Shown here: positions 25,101 through 36,400 of the stretch, piece by piece
Position numbering within the stretch: position 1 is the stretch's first letter
How the letters are laid out: the number at the start of each line of letters is the position of its first letter
Assembly: GCA_030141605.1 (NCBI GenBank)
Contig: JAQGDQ010000020.1
Location: forward strand, 310,001-374,000
From: Tubiluchus corallicola
Taxonomy: Eukaryota; Priapulida; Priapulimorpha; Priapulimorphida; Tubiluchidae
Length of the DNA: 64,000 bases
Direction: 5' to 3'
Notes under the pieces: generated by a model
What the model was told of the DNA's origin: nothing
What the model saw: only the letters and a program-made list of their open reading frames with translations
Databases searched by the model: none
Made by a program: the position numbers and the translations under genes

Positions 25101-26726
25101 ACGTCCTGTGATCGCTGCAGCTATTCATTCTGCTCTCTCAATATAGGCTGATGTTGTTTTCGCGAAGCGAACTCACTTAAGTACTGTCACTTACAAATTA
25201 TAGCAATGATATTTGCGTGGCAGTGCCTTTGCATTTTGTCTTTTTTGCTACATATTGTACATAGTTTTAACTAATTATTTAACGATAGAAACAGGTACAT
25301 TTACTGGAGATGGCGCAGATTCAATCCAATCAGGCGGATGTCTGATTTTTGGGCAAGACCAAGACAATGTGGAAAGCGGCTTTGAAGAACGACAGAGCTT
25401 TCGAGGATGTGTTACAGATATTACAATATTTGACAGCAAATTAGAGGAAAATGTAATAGGTAAATAAACTAATTATTCAGCTGGAAAAGAGATACTCTTT
25501 TATTGTAAAGCTGTTATATTTATCTCAAACTGTTTGTAATTACTGTGGCAGATTTTACTTATATACAAAACGATTACTCTTACTATGATATGCAAAATTT
25601 ATAATAATTCTGGTCGCAGTCATTACGGTTCATGTTACAATGTCGTAAACTGAAAGGCATATCAAAGTATTAGCATATGAAAATGCAGATTATCAGGGTC
25701 GGATTTACTTATAGACTAGACAGGCTGAAGCTGGGGCCTTAAAATCCGGGAGGGGGCTGGCTCTGGTAATGGTAAAGTATAATTATCTTATTACTGTTAC
25801 AAGTCTTTCCTATGCATTTTGTGCACTAGTTTCTAAATAAGCCTTCTATTTTATTCAATAATATCTCTGGGTGCACCCTGAATTATTCTTTTCTAATAAC
25901 TATTGAAGATTTGTTTTAGTGATGTGAAAGAAGCAAGCTAATTATTATTTCAATTTGACGGCAATTTCTGCCCCAGTTGTAGCGAACTGAGCAGTAGACT
26001 TTTAAAAATCAGTTTATGTATCACCTGAAGATAAACTAGCAGGCTAATTTTTCTAAAAATTCCCAATAATTCTTTAAAATCTTTGCAAAACTCAGTTCTT
26101 GCAAAAGTTTGCAATTGTTTTTTTATTTATGCATTGTTTTTACTAACTACGGTATTATGATATTCATCATCCTCGGCTTCACTAAAACTCTTCCCCTTCT
26201 ATAGTCGTAATCGATGGTGGTGCATTGGGATGGGCCTCACAAGTAGAGCAGTCAAGGGCCTCTCTTATCTAATTAAGTCGGGCCCTGCAGATTATAATCA
26301 GTGAAGCTGCAAGTAGAACTGTGGGAAGTGAACGATGTGCATTTAATTAGAATAGAATATCATATAAGAATTTATACTTTAGGTAATAGCAAATGTAATT
26401 AAAAATGTTCCAAAATCTTTATTTCAGAAGCAATGAGCACGAGTTGTTCAAATACCGGCACTCTGTTCACATGGGGTGATATAACAATGGAGACAGTCAG
26501 CGTACAGGAAACCGCGTCAACTTGTCCTAGTGCAGTGTTTACGGAAAGATGCATTTTAACGGAAGAACAATTTGAAACTTTAATCAACTTTCTGATCAAC
26601 TTTGCACAACAAACTGCTTCCTTAATCTGTGATGCCTTTGAAATTTTACAGCATATCTATGAATTTTTGGCCCGTATTGCAAAACTATTCAAAAGCGTCA
26701 TTTCAAAGAAAAAGCATTACCATTAA
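19103..26726 (+). CDS. P1: secreted pentraxin-like protein with C-terminal helical extension
   Basis: Joined exons: 19103-19181, 20032-20142, 22744-22871, 23324-23481, 24641-24747, 25295-25459, 26428-26726. They give 1047 nt, 348 residues, with every junction in phase. Residues 1-18 are a signal peptide (AVVILMTFIAESSA, likely cut after SSA). Residues 19-64 are a polar linker. Residues 65-283 are a pentraxin domain: VFPERGTEDYIKL entry, paired cysteines C105 and C177 (as CRP Cys36/Cys97), WHYVCIGWS, and GQDQD with FEERQ giving likely Ca2+ ligands D216, Q217, D218, E225 and Q228. LFTWGD ends the fold. Residues 284-348 form an amphipathic helical tail with a basic end. Pentraxins are secreted oligomers that bind ligands through Ca2+; a defence role here is inferred. 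There is one NAT glycosylation sequon (N71). It lies in a 9.7-kb duplicated block, is the only intact family member here, and no promoter was identified with confidence. Confidence 0.88.
20032..20142 (+). CDS. P1 exon 2: linker
   Basis: 111 nt, phase 1 to phase 1, acceptor TATAG and donor GTAAGT. Codes an aromatic and charged segment (NRYDPTRFTFPRY, then SDLTQYKSFVESS) with no known fold. It occupies the place of P3 exon B but is unlike it in sequence. Confidence 0.8.
20645..22116. mobile_element. Long imperfect palindrome (foldback element) in P1 intron 2
   Basis: The left half reappears inverted in the right half: CAACATAGCC (20661) with GGCTATGTTG (22080), AATAACTAATAATAAGAAAT with its complement-like partner at about 21730, TTCAAGATGACC with its partner at about 21590, and CTAGAATGTCAAGGT with its partner at about 21650. 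The centre is near 21440. No protein is encoded. Long inverted arms with a small centre are typical of foldback-type or non-autonomous DNA elements. Confidence 0.65.
22744..22871 (+). CDS. P1 exon 3: start of pentraxin domain
   Basis: 128 nt, acceptor TTGTAG, donor ATG|GTAAGC. Contains LTPTC, the first pentraxin strand MVVFPERGTEDYIKL and the first conserved cysteine in MTTCM. Confidence 0.88.
23324..23481 (+). CDS. P1 exon 4: pentraxin core
   Basis: 158 nt, phase 0 to phase 2. Opens WMKTD; the DDDIALMSYAT stretch lies where CRP has its first Ca2+-binding Asp/Asn loop and the following strand. Ends in the FVNGEL strand at CTACA|GTGAGA. Confidence 0.88.
24170..24329. mobile_element. 160-bp MITE-like element in P1 intron 4
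   Basis: Bounded by a perfect 13-bp terminal inverted repeat, AGTGTTGTTCCGA on the left and TCGGAACAACACT on the right. The interior is made of CCGAACC and ACCGATAC-type motifs. Related ACCGA-rich sequence also lies at 23840-23980. Confidence 0.6.
24641..24747 (+). CDS. P1 exon 5: pentraxin signature strand
   Basis: 107 nt, phase 2 to phase 1. Codes LRDNEWHYVCIGWSMDG, the pentraxin signature region with the second cysteine, ending VDGVT. The donor ACAG|GTCCGT is unusually weak. Read-through would add a few residues and stop at a TAG within 30 nt. Confidence 0.85.
25295..25459 (+). CDS. P1 exon 6: Ca2+-binding loop
   Basis: 165 nt (55 codons), phase 1 to phase 1, so its loss would keep frame. 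Codes IQSGGCLIFGQDQD, GFEERQSFRGCVTDI and IFDSKL, the diagnostic pentraxin block with the double-Ca2+ site. The upstream intron happens to be open in the same frame, so open-frame length alone overstates the exon. Confidence 0.9.
26428..26726 (+). CDS. P1 exon 7: end of pentraxin domain plus helical tail
   Basis: 299 nt, acceptor ATTTCAG, stop TAA 26724-26726. MSTSCSNTGTLFTWGD is the usual C-terminal pentraxin strand. After STCP the chain continues 65 residues (CILTEEQFETLINFLINF, QTASLICDAFEIL, then KKKHYH), longer than CRP, SAP or neuronal pentraxin ends. The extra part is predicted helical and amphipathic. Confidence 0.88.
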
Positions 26727-26764
26727 GGTGCTACAGTAGCTATACAGAAAACTACGAATGCAAG

Positions 26765-26770
26765 AATAAA
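26765..26770 (+). terminator. P1 polyadenylation signal
   Basis: AATAAA 39 nt after the stop codon, conserved at 58912-58917 in P2. A second AATAAA lies at about 26811. Confidence 0.6.
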
Positions 26771-27900
26771 AATCTCGATAGGTATGTTGGGACTGATAAG
26801 TTTTTCCCCCAATAAAAAATTAGATTAAATAGGCCTGTCTATTAGATTGCCAGCAGCATTGCGTTGTCTTTTCTAGTTTTAGAAAATAGGTTTGATTTAA
26901 TGTTGAAACACTTCTGCATAAAAGCTAGTATAACAAACACATTCATTTTAAACATAAATGTTACTAGGTTAATACAGCATTATTAAAATTAAACACAAAA
27001 ATTTAATGATAATTCTTTTATTATTTTGTTGCAGTGTGAAACTTTATTTAAATTATAAAAGCCATTAACCATTATTGCTGTACACTTAATTAATTTGAAA
27101 AATTAAATAAATATTATCTCTAAGTTTATTAAATGCTGAAGACAAAATATGATTAGATGTCAAAATATAATTTAGACATTTGTGATAACCATCTTACATT
27201 TAAAAATTGATTAAAAGCTTTGTACAGGCAAAAATAAGTTGCTTTAATTTTGTCGGTGAGGTCACTGGTATCTCTGGTGCATTTAACAATTTGCACACAC
27301 ATGTGCTAAGTCACACAATCTTACACAAATTACATCACAGCATTACAAACACCACAGACGACCAAAAATAATCTTGGAATATATCAAATAAGAAGGCAAA
27401 CAATTTATTTACTAAACTACAGCTGTACGGAAACTATAGGAGTCCTGTATAGTGTTCCATTGCTGGCTGTATAAACAATAATATACTGTATACTCCAGAT
27501 CAAATCTATGATCTAAAAATAGACTGTTATTCACAACTTTCTGGGTTAAAAATGCACAGTAATTAGAGATTATAATTAACATTTCTGGTTAAATTTTATG
27601 AAAACTATATTTTACCTAGATCAGAAGTTACTGACCAATTTTGCAATGATCATAATTGTTTTAATATTACTATTGTAAGTTGTAACTCACAAAAACATTT
27701 TAGATAAACCGATACTAACTTATTTCAGCCTGCAATTTCTCAAACATGCTTTATTTAGGATTAACATGCCTCATGGCATTTCTGCAAATGAATGTAATGA
27801 TAGTAATTTTAGTGGCTACACACATCTACTACTCAACACAAAGCCAAAGAAAAGAGCAGCGAGTATCAGTCTTTTTAGTCTTCTTTTCCTTTTAAACCTG

Positions 27901-28020
27901 ACATTAAGTCAGTACACCTGGTCTGCTCAGGCTCAAAACTGTCATCGGTAAATTGCAGAGAACCACAGAATAGAAATTTACATTGTATATTACCATTCTG
28001 TGGTTCTCTGCACTTTACCG
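27901..28020. repeat. Truncated palindrome at the end of duplication copy 1
   Basis: The left arm starts ACATTAAGTCAGTACACC; the hairpin loop and the first 25-30 bp of the right arm follow. The right arm stops at TTTACCG, exactly where similarity to copy 2 ends. The full palindrome is at 60148-60312. Confidence 0.8.
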
Positions 28021-29397
28021 CTGCCATCTAGGTAAGTGGTGCCTTTGCCTTGAGTAACGTAAAGATAAAGTGTTGGTGAGTTACCGCAAAAATTAAGACC
28101 TTGAGGTCTTATTGATTTCTCAGCCTAGGGCCACAAGGACAGTTCTGTTTTCAGGATTTCAGTGGTGAGTAACGTGATTCAAAATAGCTTCCGTTAGGCT
28201 TTTTTAAGAGATATGGCTTCGCAAATTAGGCATTTCGACCCCTTCGTCTCATATATTAAGGGAAACATCTCGTTTGTGCAATTTGCTATATTTCGGTTAT
28301 TTTCGGATAAACAAAAAATCTTATTCTATGTTTCATGGCAAATCTGTTATGTTATGTATTTTTACAGAACCTTTAAAGGAAGCCATGTCGTTTTTTTCCT
28401 ATTGCCCAAGATATTAAGAATTGCATTGACAACTGCATGTTTAACACCTTGTGAAACAGCAACAGTTCGGGTTCGACCAAAAGGGGCGGGTGTTTATAAC
28501 CAAGGCCTAGTACTTTACTTGCTTATTTTTGTTTGGATAAGTTGTACTTCTTATAAGAACAATAGCTTTTCAAAAATAAACATATTTCGACGGTTTTCGG
28601 GTCATAACTCAGGCGGGTCAAAGGGTCACGACCCAAAATTATAAGGCAAGGTGACCTTCTACCCTGGCTATTTGGGTAGACCAAAGTAAACCAAATTTGG
28701 TCAAGTAGCCCTGTCTAGTTTTTTAGTTATTCCTAAAAGATTCGTATCTCAGAACTAAGCCTCATAGAGCAAAAATTTAACCAGATTCTGAATGTGCACA
28801 TTCTCAGTATCTAGCATCTTACATATCGCCACTTTATGGCTAAATGAAACTCGCAATTTTGAGTGGCGCACGCGATTCTACTTTACGTTTTAGGGCGAAA
28901 CAAATGATACATGGTAAGTCTCTGTATGGCTTTCGTTCACTGAGCGTTTAAGGGAAACCATGTTGATACCTGCAATATATAAGTATGGTACCGACATTGG
29001 TCCAGAAATACGGGCGTAGCATGGCTGGCCTGTGGCAGTGGCAGCTGTGTGGCACATCGTTGGATAGAAAATTGAAACAATCACCACTGTGCTCCGTCTT
29101 GGTAGGTGGCGCTTCTTGTAGGAGTAATTTTTCATCAAAGATGGACATATTTTCAATTTTCGGGTCCTAACTCAAGCGGGTCAAAAAGTCACGACGCAAA
29201 ATTACAATTTTGATGCTTAACTTGAACGACGGAAAAAATTTGGAATACAGCTTGTATTTGAACCAGTGACATTTTACTTACAAGAAGACGCTTTAAACGA
29301 CTGGGTCACTGTATGTCTCCGCGAAAAATCCAGTCCGAAATTCATTCCTTTTGATCACAAAATTTAATAACTTAATTAAATGTGGCTTTGTATCGCG
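28021..29397. other. No gene; diverged short direct repeats
   Basis: Two related blocks of about 60 bp, at 28581-28645 and 29144-29206, share TTTTCGGGTC, AACTCA, GCGGGTCAAA, GTCACGAC and CAAAATTA, with a weaker third at about 28285. No convincing coding sequence. Probably an uncharacterised repeat. Confidence 0.45.
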
Positions 29398-29937
<540 letters not shown>

Positions 29938-32689
29938 GCTGTAGTTGTACCAATTTGAAGGATTATAAAACAAAATAAACATTAAATAAATCTTATTATG
30001 GCTTAAATATCGGCCAATTATGATTGCCATTTTCTGTTCAACAATTCATTTATACTTGTACGCCTACTAAGTACTAAGGCGTCAAACGCATTGTACTGAT
30101 TTCTTATTTTTTTAAAAATCCAGTTTCATTTATAGTTTTAGTTTCGACTATGGAACTTCTAATCGTCACCCATACATAACTAGGTCGATTTTTCTTAGTG
30201 AAATCGCAGTCATATAGGCTGAAGTTTTTGGTTCATTTAATTTCTTAAAAAAATAAGTGAAGCATGCAGTGATTTGCGTGCCAACGGTCAAAGCGCAAAA
30301 AACAATCCACTTACATAAAATTTAATAATTCGTCTCTTTAAATTTTATACTACTTACGCACTGTCTTTTTGCATACAGGGCTTGTGTCGGAAGTAACGCT
30401 GTATAAAACATGTACATTTAAATTTCAGCGGTGACCGCTAGACGCAGCCAAGTAATAATCAGAACATTCGTAGCGCACATGTCACTAGCTAAGCTAAATT
30501 TTAGATTACTGTTTCTTGTCAATAAAATTAAAAATACGTTTTCGGTTAGTGAGCAGTGCACCGGGAGGTGTTTCAACGACATTTTACCAATTGGTGAAAA
30601 CATTTTAAATAACTAATAATTTTCTTTTCTAGTTACATACGTCTTTCAAGCAGGTAAGCGAAATGCTAAGTCTCTTTGCATGGAAATTTTTTTGGGACAT
30701 AGTTTAACATTTCCTTTTCTTCCTCTGATTTACGTTGTGCGTATATGACGTCATGTAATGGCGCGGTCGGAACAGATTTAAAATGAAAACAAACAAAAAA
30801 TTCTTTCAACGCGAGTACGGTACATGCACAAAGTTTCTATAAAATAATATAACTTTTAAGGTGATTTTTCTGAAACCTACTTCAGGTATCCCTTTTCTTG
30901 TCCTTTAGCATTGTTTCTTATTGAAAAACAATTTCATATAGTGAATGACATGTCTATTTGAACGGAGTACGCGGTACTGGATTTTTTTTCATTCAGTCCA
31001 GCAGACTACAAACTGTATTATCATAGTCATGTAGGCTTCTTGGCTATCACCAACATCTTGTGAAGGAATAAAGAACTTATACTTCCTTTGTCTTAGTTAC
31101 TACGGAAAAAGCTTGCTACATAGTTATTTTTTAGCGTTAAATCGTGTAATTAAAGTTTCATTTGCTTTAAAGTTGTGATCTTTTCCGTTAACAATAAACG
31201 TACAGCCACGCTCACAACAATGTAACAGACTGACGTAGCGCGTCAATTGTAAAGTAAATTATTAAGAAAATATAGGTAAATGAATAAATAACTGTAAATA
31301 TAATCGAGTGACTTTTTTATTGCTGCGCCTGGTTTTAGCTGAAAGCAACTTACATTATTGTTAGCGGCAATTTGTTATGGTTCACTGGTAATTCCTGTAC
31401 CGTGTCAACGCTAGTTTTTGCTGTCAGAGCCGGTCCATAACAAGGCTAAAAAGTGAAATTTAATAGTAGCATAACAAGGCTTATGGATTAAAACGCCTTT
31501 AAAGGTATAAGCGGCTTCCCAATATACTCGTGGAGGCAGTAACAACGGTCGTTGCTTTGACTACGAGCCAATAAGCTTATTTAAAAGTTTTTCAAATGTT
31601 CTCTTGTCGTTACTGTATTTATTTCTCGGACACACCACTTCTTTAACGGTATGGTAATTTGGAGACGCAACAATCATAACATAGAAAAATTGAAGGTGCC
31701 TCATAATTGTCACTACGTAAACTAAGAAGCCATTTGACTACAGTGTAAGAGCTTTGTTTGTCAAGCACAGGGTAGTTTGGTTTTACTTTAAGAAACTATT
31801 TGTATAGTTTATCTTGTAGGCTCTGAAGTATTGTATATAGTTCTTTAATTGCGACTTTAAATAGTAATGTCATCACCAGTTTGGTGCAACCCACTCACTT
31901 GCTCAGGAGTAGTGTGTAGATTATTTTTATTCGTCTAATTAAAGTGCTTTAACTTTATATTATATGATAAATGTGATATGATATGATAATAATTGTGTCA
32001 TAAATTTGTGTGTCTAGGTGTAATCAAGGTCCTTGGTGTAATACAATTTTGCGTATTATTAATATTCATTTTGATTTTTGAGCTTCATGTCTGAATATGT
32101 CGGTAATTTGAATGTATTATCTATTTATCTATATTTGTTTTTTTATATATATTTTTTTGCGGGTATTCGTCTCTTAAATATCGGTAAACGACAGTAATTT
32201 GTGAGTTTTGTAACTTTATATTCATTTGTCTGTGTTTGTTTGTAATTTGAATTTGATATGAACCTCGAATCCGAAGTGAAACAATAAATGTAAAAGTAAA
32301 TAAATTATTAGGCAGAAACGCGTGTCAAAAACGTCACAAAAACGTTTTGGTAACATTGCATATAGCAGTAATTTTTCTCTTTACCACAGGTCACTTACTT
32401 CAAAGGCTACTTTATAACATTCTTGTCGACTACGCCGCAACAGCAGTTTGTTGTGGTGGTCCAAACGAATATATCTAGAATCTTTTTCGTCTCGCTTACC
32501 TTTTAGTAAATAAAGGTCTTCCTTTATCAATGAAGAGATGGGTAAGCTTTTCAGTTGAAATAATTTCATTATCGCAAGTAGCATTTAAAAATTCAAAACG
32601 TTCAAATTTTATTAAAACTTAGAAGCCAAAAAGTACATGCCATTTGAAATAATTTCTTTATTAATACCCGATTTACACTGACAAAGCTA
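29938..32689. other. AT-rich stretch, no feature seen
   Basis: No exon, RNA gene or repeat was identified. The first exon of P3, which must supply its initiator Met, probably lies here or just downstream. A short segment 30637-30653 between CTAG and a good GTAAGC donor has no ATG and is not called. Confidence 0.35.
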
Positions 32690-33150
32690 GTTCAGACCAA
32701 AACGTCTTACTAGTCTTGCCTCAGTCTGGCATTTAAACTTGGCCTGTATTTAATTGGCCTCTGTTGTGTAACTCTGCTATGCTTGATGCGGATTAAGTCT
32801 GTTTCAGTGCAAGTTAGATAGGTTTTTGCACTTGGCACAGGTTCTTCCCTATACAATGTAACTCGGTCCAGTCTGACTTGATGCGGACTAGGTCGTTTAC
32901 AGTGTAACTTGATCCATACTGACATTTTCACTTAATACATACTTTATGCTCTGCAATGCATTTCAGTCTAGTTTATCATATACACTTGGTACAGTTAAAA
33001 TCCTATGCAGTGTAACTTGACCCGATCTAACATTTACATTTGGTGTATGAATCATGTGCAGTGTAACTCGGTCAAATCCAACATTCACACTTGCTTTACG
33101 GATTTGGTTTTCTGCAGTGACTTGCTCCTCTGCAGCATAACTTATTACAG
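32690..33150. repeat. Decayed tandem repeat, roughly 45-55 bp units
   Basis: Phrases such as GCAGTGTAACTTGA, CAGTGTAACTTGATCC, AATGTAACTCGGTCC and GCAGTGTAACTCGGTC recur at about 32853, 32898, 33006 and 33058, each followed by CTGAC/CTAAC/CCAACATT and an ACACTTGGT-like end. Spacing is irregular and copies are strongly diverged. Confidence 0.6.
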
Positions 33151-33335
33151 TCAAACTTTCACACATGGTATTATGTAAGTCGCGCAAAAGTCTTTGTCCA
33201 CAAAAAATAAAATCAATTTCCTTTCTAGTATTAGTGGATAATTTATTGCCATAAACAGTACAATATTATAACAATGCAGCTTAAACATCTCTGAAAAAAG
33301 AAAGTGATGCACAACTATTTGTCTATTTATTTTAG

Positions 33336-33453
33336 TATTCCGTGGCTGGATTTGTTTTTGCTTGTCTGGATATAATGGCGCAATCAGGTGGAAGTCGTAA
33401 TGCATACAGGGGAAGCAGCGGCTACGGAAGGAGAAAGGCTGGAAATATATCGG
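33336..33453 (+). CDS. P3 exon A: signal peptide end and basic linker
   Basis: Acceptor ATTTTAG, donor TCGG|GTAAGC, phase 0 to phase 1. The frame is hydrophobic (GFVFACLDIMA), then QSGGSRNAYRG and GYGRRKAG. The ATG at 33375 sits at the predicted cleavage site, as in P0, so an upstream exon should carry the true start. Confidence 0.65.
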
Positions 33454-36400
33454 GTAAGCTACTTTGTAAAGTGTGCGGCCTTATCAAACTGTAGAAAACT
33501 GACTAATTATATTAGTTGCATATGGTAGGAAAATTATCTGCGAAAAGTTTTTTGACCGAAATTGTCTCAGACAAAATTTTCCTGCATACGACAACTTTTG
33601 TATGAAGCAAACTGTGTCATGGGTGATGATGACACGTGATCAAAACAATTGTTTTTGTTGATCTGTTCTGGGCCCGATTTCACAAAGCCGTTAGTAAAAT
33701 GTAATAACGACGTCGTTAACTTAGTGACGGCTTTGTGAAACCGGCTCCTGGTTTAGTCTGAGACAGACAACAGCGCGATCAATTTGTCTGAAACAGAAAA
33801 TTAAAGCACGTTAATAAACAAAGTTGGTAAAATGTTTGAGTCCTCAAACGAGTAAAAGTCTGTCTCATACAAGTTATTGCAAGCGGGTTTTGCATTCGTG
33901 TGCGCCCTGAGTCAAACTAGGAAAGCTGCAATGACAATATTAACAGTGTTTCAAGTTTTAAACCTTCCTTCTAATTACTTTTTATCATTGATCGCACGGC
34001 CTGGCTGCCGATAAAGTTCAATTTAAAATTATTTGTATCATATATAAAACACTACATGGTTTGGTATCTGCACACTCATCTGCATAGATCTTCTGATACG
34101 CCGTTACATAAACCGAACACTTAGAGTATAACGATAATGAACTACACATGCAAATCTAAACAATTTATTTTTTTTTTAGAAATTATTATAATAAAATATA
34201 TCATACTTTCAACGCGAATGTAAGTAAAAAATGGCACAGAAAAAATATCACAGTAAAAATGGTTCAAGAATAAAATGGCGCAGAAAAAAATGGCACAAAT
34301 AGAAAGTAGATAAAAATGGTACGCCTGGTAAAGTATTTAGGGTTGGTGTAAGTATATGTGTTTGAGGTTAGGGTTATAGTGGGGGATAATGGGAATAATT
34401 ATTTTAGCTACTTCTGCCAAAGAAGCCATACTTCAACACAGTTTGTTCGTTTGTCTGTTTGTTTGACTGTTTTCGTCTGTTGAGGCAGTAAGCCTATTAT
34501 GCAAAAACTATCTAACAGATTTCTAAGAAACTTTGTGAAGAAAGGCGGGCTTAGGGGGTGCCAAAATGGGAATCTTTGTGCCGGTTCTTTTTTCTCAAAA
34601 CTTAACCGAACACTACGTACAAAAAATATTCGTGAAGTACTCCATGAAGATCTCAGACGGAGTGTTTAGTTCTTCTTTTTTGCTATCTCCACTCAACTTT
34701 CTTTATTAATGTGTAGTGAGGGTTTAGTACTTCTTTTTTGTTATCTCCACCTAACTTTTTTTATTAATGTGTATAGCCTAATAAATGACTTGGTAGGTAT
34801 ATATCTGTCAGTCTATTACAATTACCAAAATGAATTGTTAAACGATAGGTAAGCACTATGTGGGACAATGTTTATCTTTGTGTTGTTTTTTTTAATCAGA
34901 AGAATCAGACGAATAAGTTTAGGATTGTTCAGCTTTGGCAGAGATCTGCTTCTACTGAGCGCATTCTAGTTTTATTATTAAAATTAATTGCATCAAAATA
35001 ACGTATGTGCCATTTTTCTGTGCCGTTTTTACATTCTTTTCCATTCGAGCCATTTTTACCAGTGCCATTTTACTGTCATTTTTTCCTGTGCCACTTTTAC
35101 CGCGCATCCTTCATCTTCAAGGCAGAAGGGTTTCATAACAAACAATAGAAGTATCTCATAATCGCATGGAAAGTACAAAGAAAAAGACTGTAAAAGCTTC
35201 AAGGCCATTAAAAATCACAAAGCCTGCTAAAAATAGGTAAACAGTAAATCTAACTATATAAATACAGGTACCACATAGAGCAGTCAAATCCACCCTACAC
35301 CACTGCACATGGTGTCTTAAAAAAACGCAAGATCTGAGTTTTAATATGTAAAAATAAATTTGATTTTAATTGCGCAGTTTTTAGCTTGTAACTTAATTTG
35401 AAATATTATTATTTACAGGATATTTCAACCCATTGCAGCCCTACCTTCACAAGTTTAGAAAGGCAGTTAAATTTGGAGTTGATGATATAGAAGGTAATTG
35501 CACGTGTACACTAACTCTAATCGCAGCCAAAACTAATTGTGACTTTTTCCTGAGTTTGATATACTGCTATGATTATGATAGTCACTGAGTACAAACCTAG
35601 TTGCCCGTCTTTTGATTTTTTTCCGATGTATGACTATCCTTTTAAAGTGTTGGTTCCAGATTGTTGTGTTGTACTTCATCTCCGACCTTACCAGCGAGAT
35701 GTAATTATGTTGTTTTATTGTTTCTGTCTGTTGTTCAGGTCGAGTTGTAAAAAATTCTAAGTGGCTGCCTGTTTTGCCATAATGTCGACATGGTTATTGG
35801 TATTCCTGGTTTTTGCTTAAATGTAACACCGATATACCTCGCCTAGTCTTCAATTTCAAATTGTACATTGCTTAACTATTATGTGAACAAAAACTTTAAT
35901 CTTCATCTGCAGAATCTCATTTAATTGTGCTGAAAAGCATAAACTGCCCAATTTTGCAAAGTATTGTCATTCTGAAGTAAAACCCGATCTTGTGCAGTGC
36001 AAATTTGTCAACACATACTGCAGTCATCTGCAAATAACCTTATTTTGCTGATTTTTTTGCGGATAGCATGTACAGGATTATACCTCAGCCAGGGCCGACG
36101 CGGAGTCCATTTAGAAAATTTTTGCCCCCTATCCTTCGAAAGCTGAAGCTGAAGATTGATATTTTATGCTTTGTGTTGTACGCTAGTTTCAGCCAAAAAG
36201 CGCCGAGATCTTGATGTTCCACCATTAGCCACAATGATATACTAAAAATTGAAAGCCCATATGAAAGTTTTAATGTGACTTATACTAAGTCACAATAATT
36301 ACTGATATACTCTTTGTGCATAGGTTTTCTCAAAAAAGACTAATCTGGCTTTTTTATAAAAAAATCTTTCAAAATCATTGGACTCATGGCTGTGTTGTCA

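Larger units (their letters stand above)
18353..28020 (+). repeat. Direct segmental duplication, copy 1 (with P1)
   Basis: Matches 50382-60267 in order and orientation: LINE piece, pentraxin gene with all seven exons and introns, intronic palindrome and MITE, 3' flank and part of a palindrome. Identity looks to be in the mid-90s percent by eye, with indels. Left edge inside a LINE at AGTGCATTTGG; right edge at TTTACCG inside a palindrome arm. Confidence 0.93.

Noticed and set aside
25213-25294. N-terminal extension of P1 exon 6 open frame with a hydrophobic run
   Set aside because: This is open intron sequence upstream of a clear AAACAG acceptor; the hydrophobic run is not a membrane segment of the protein.
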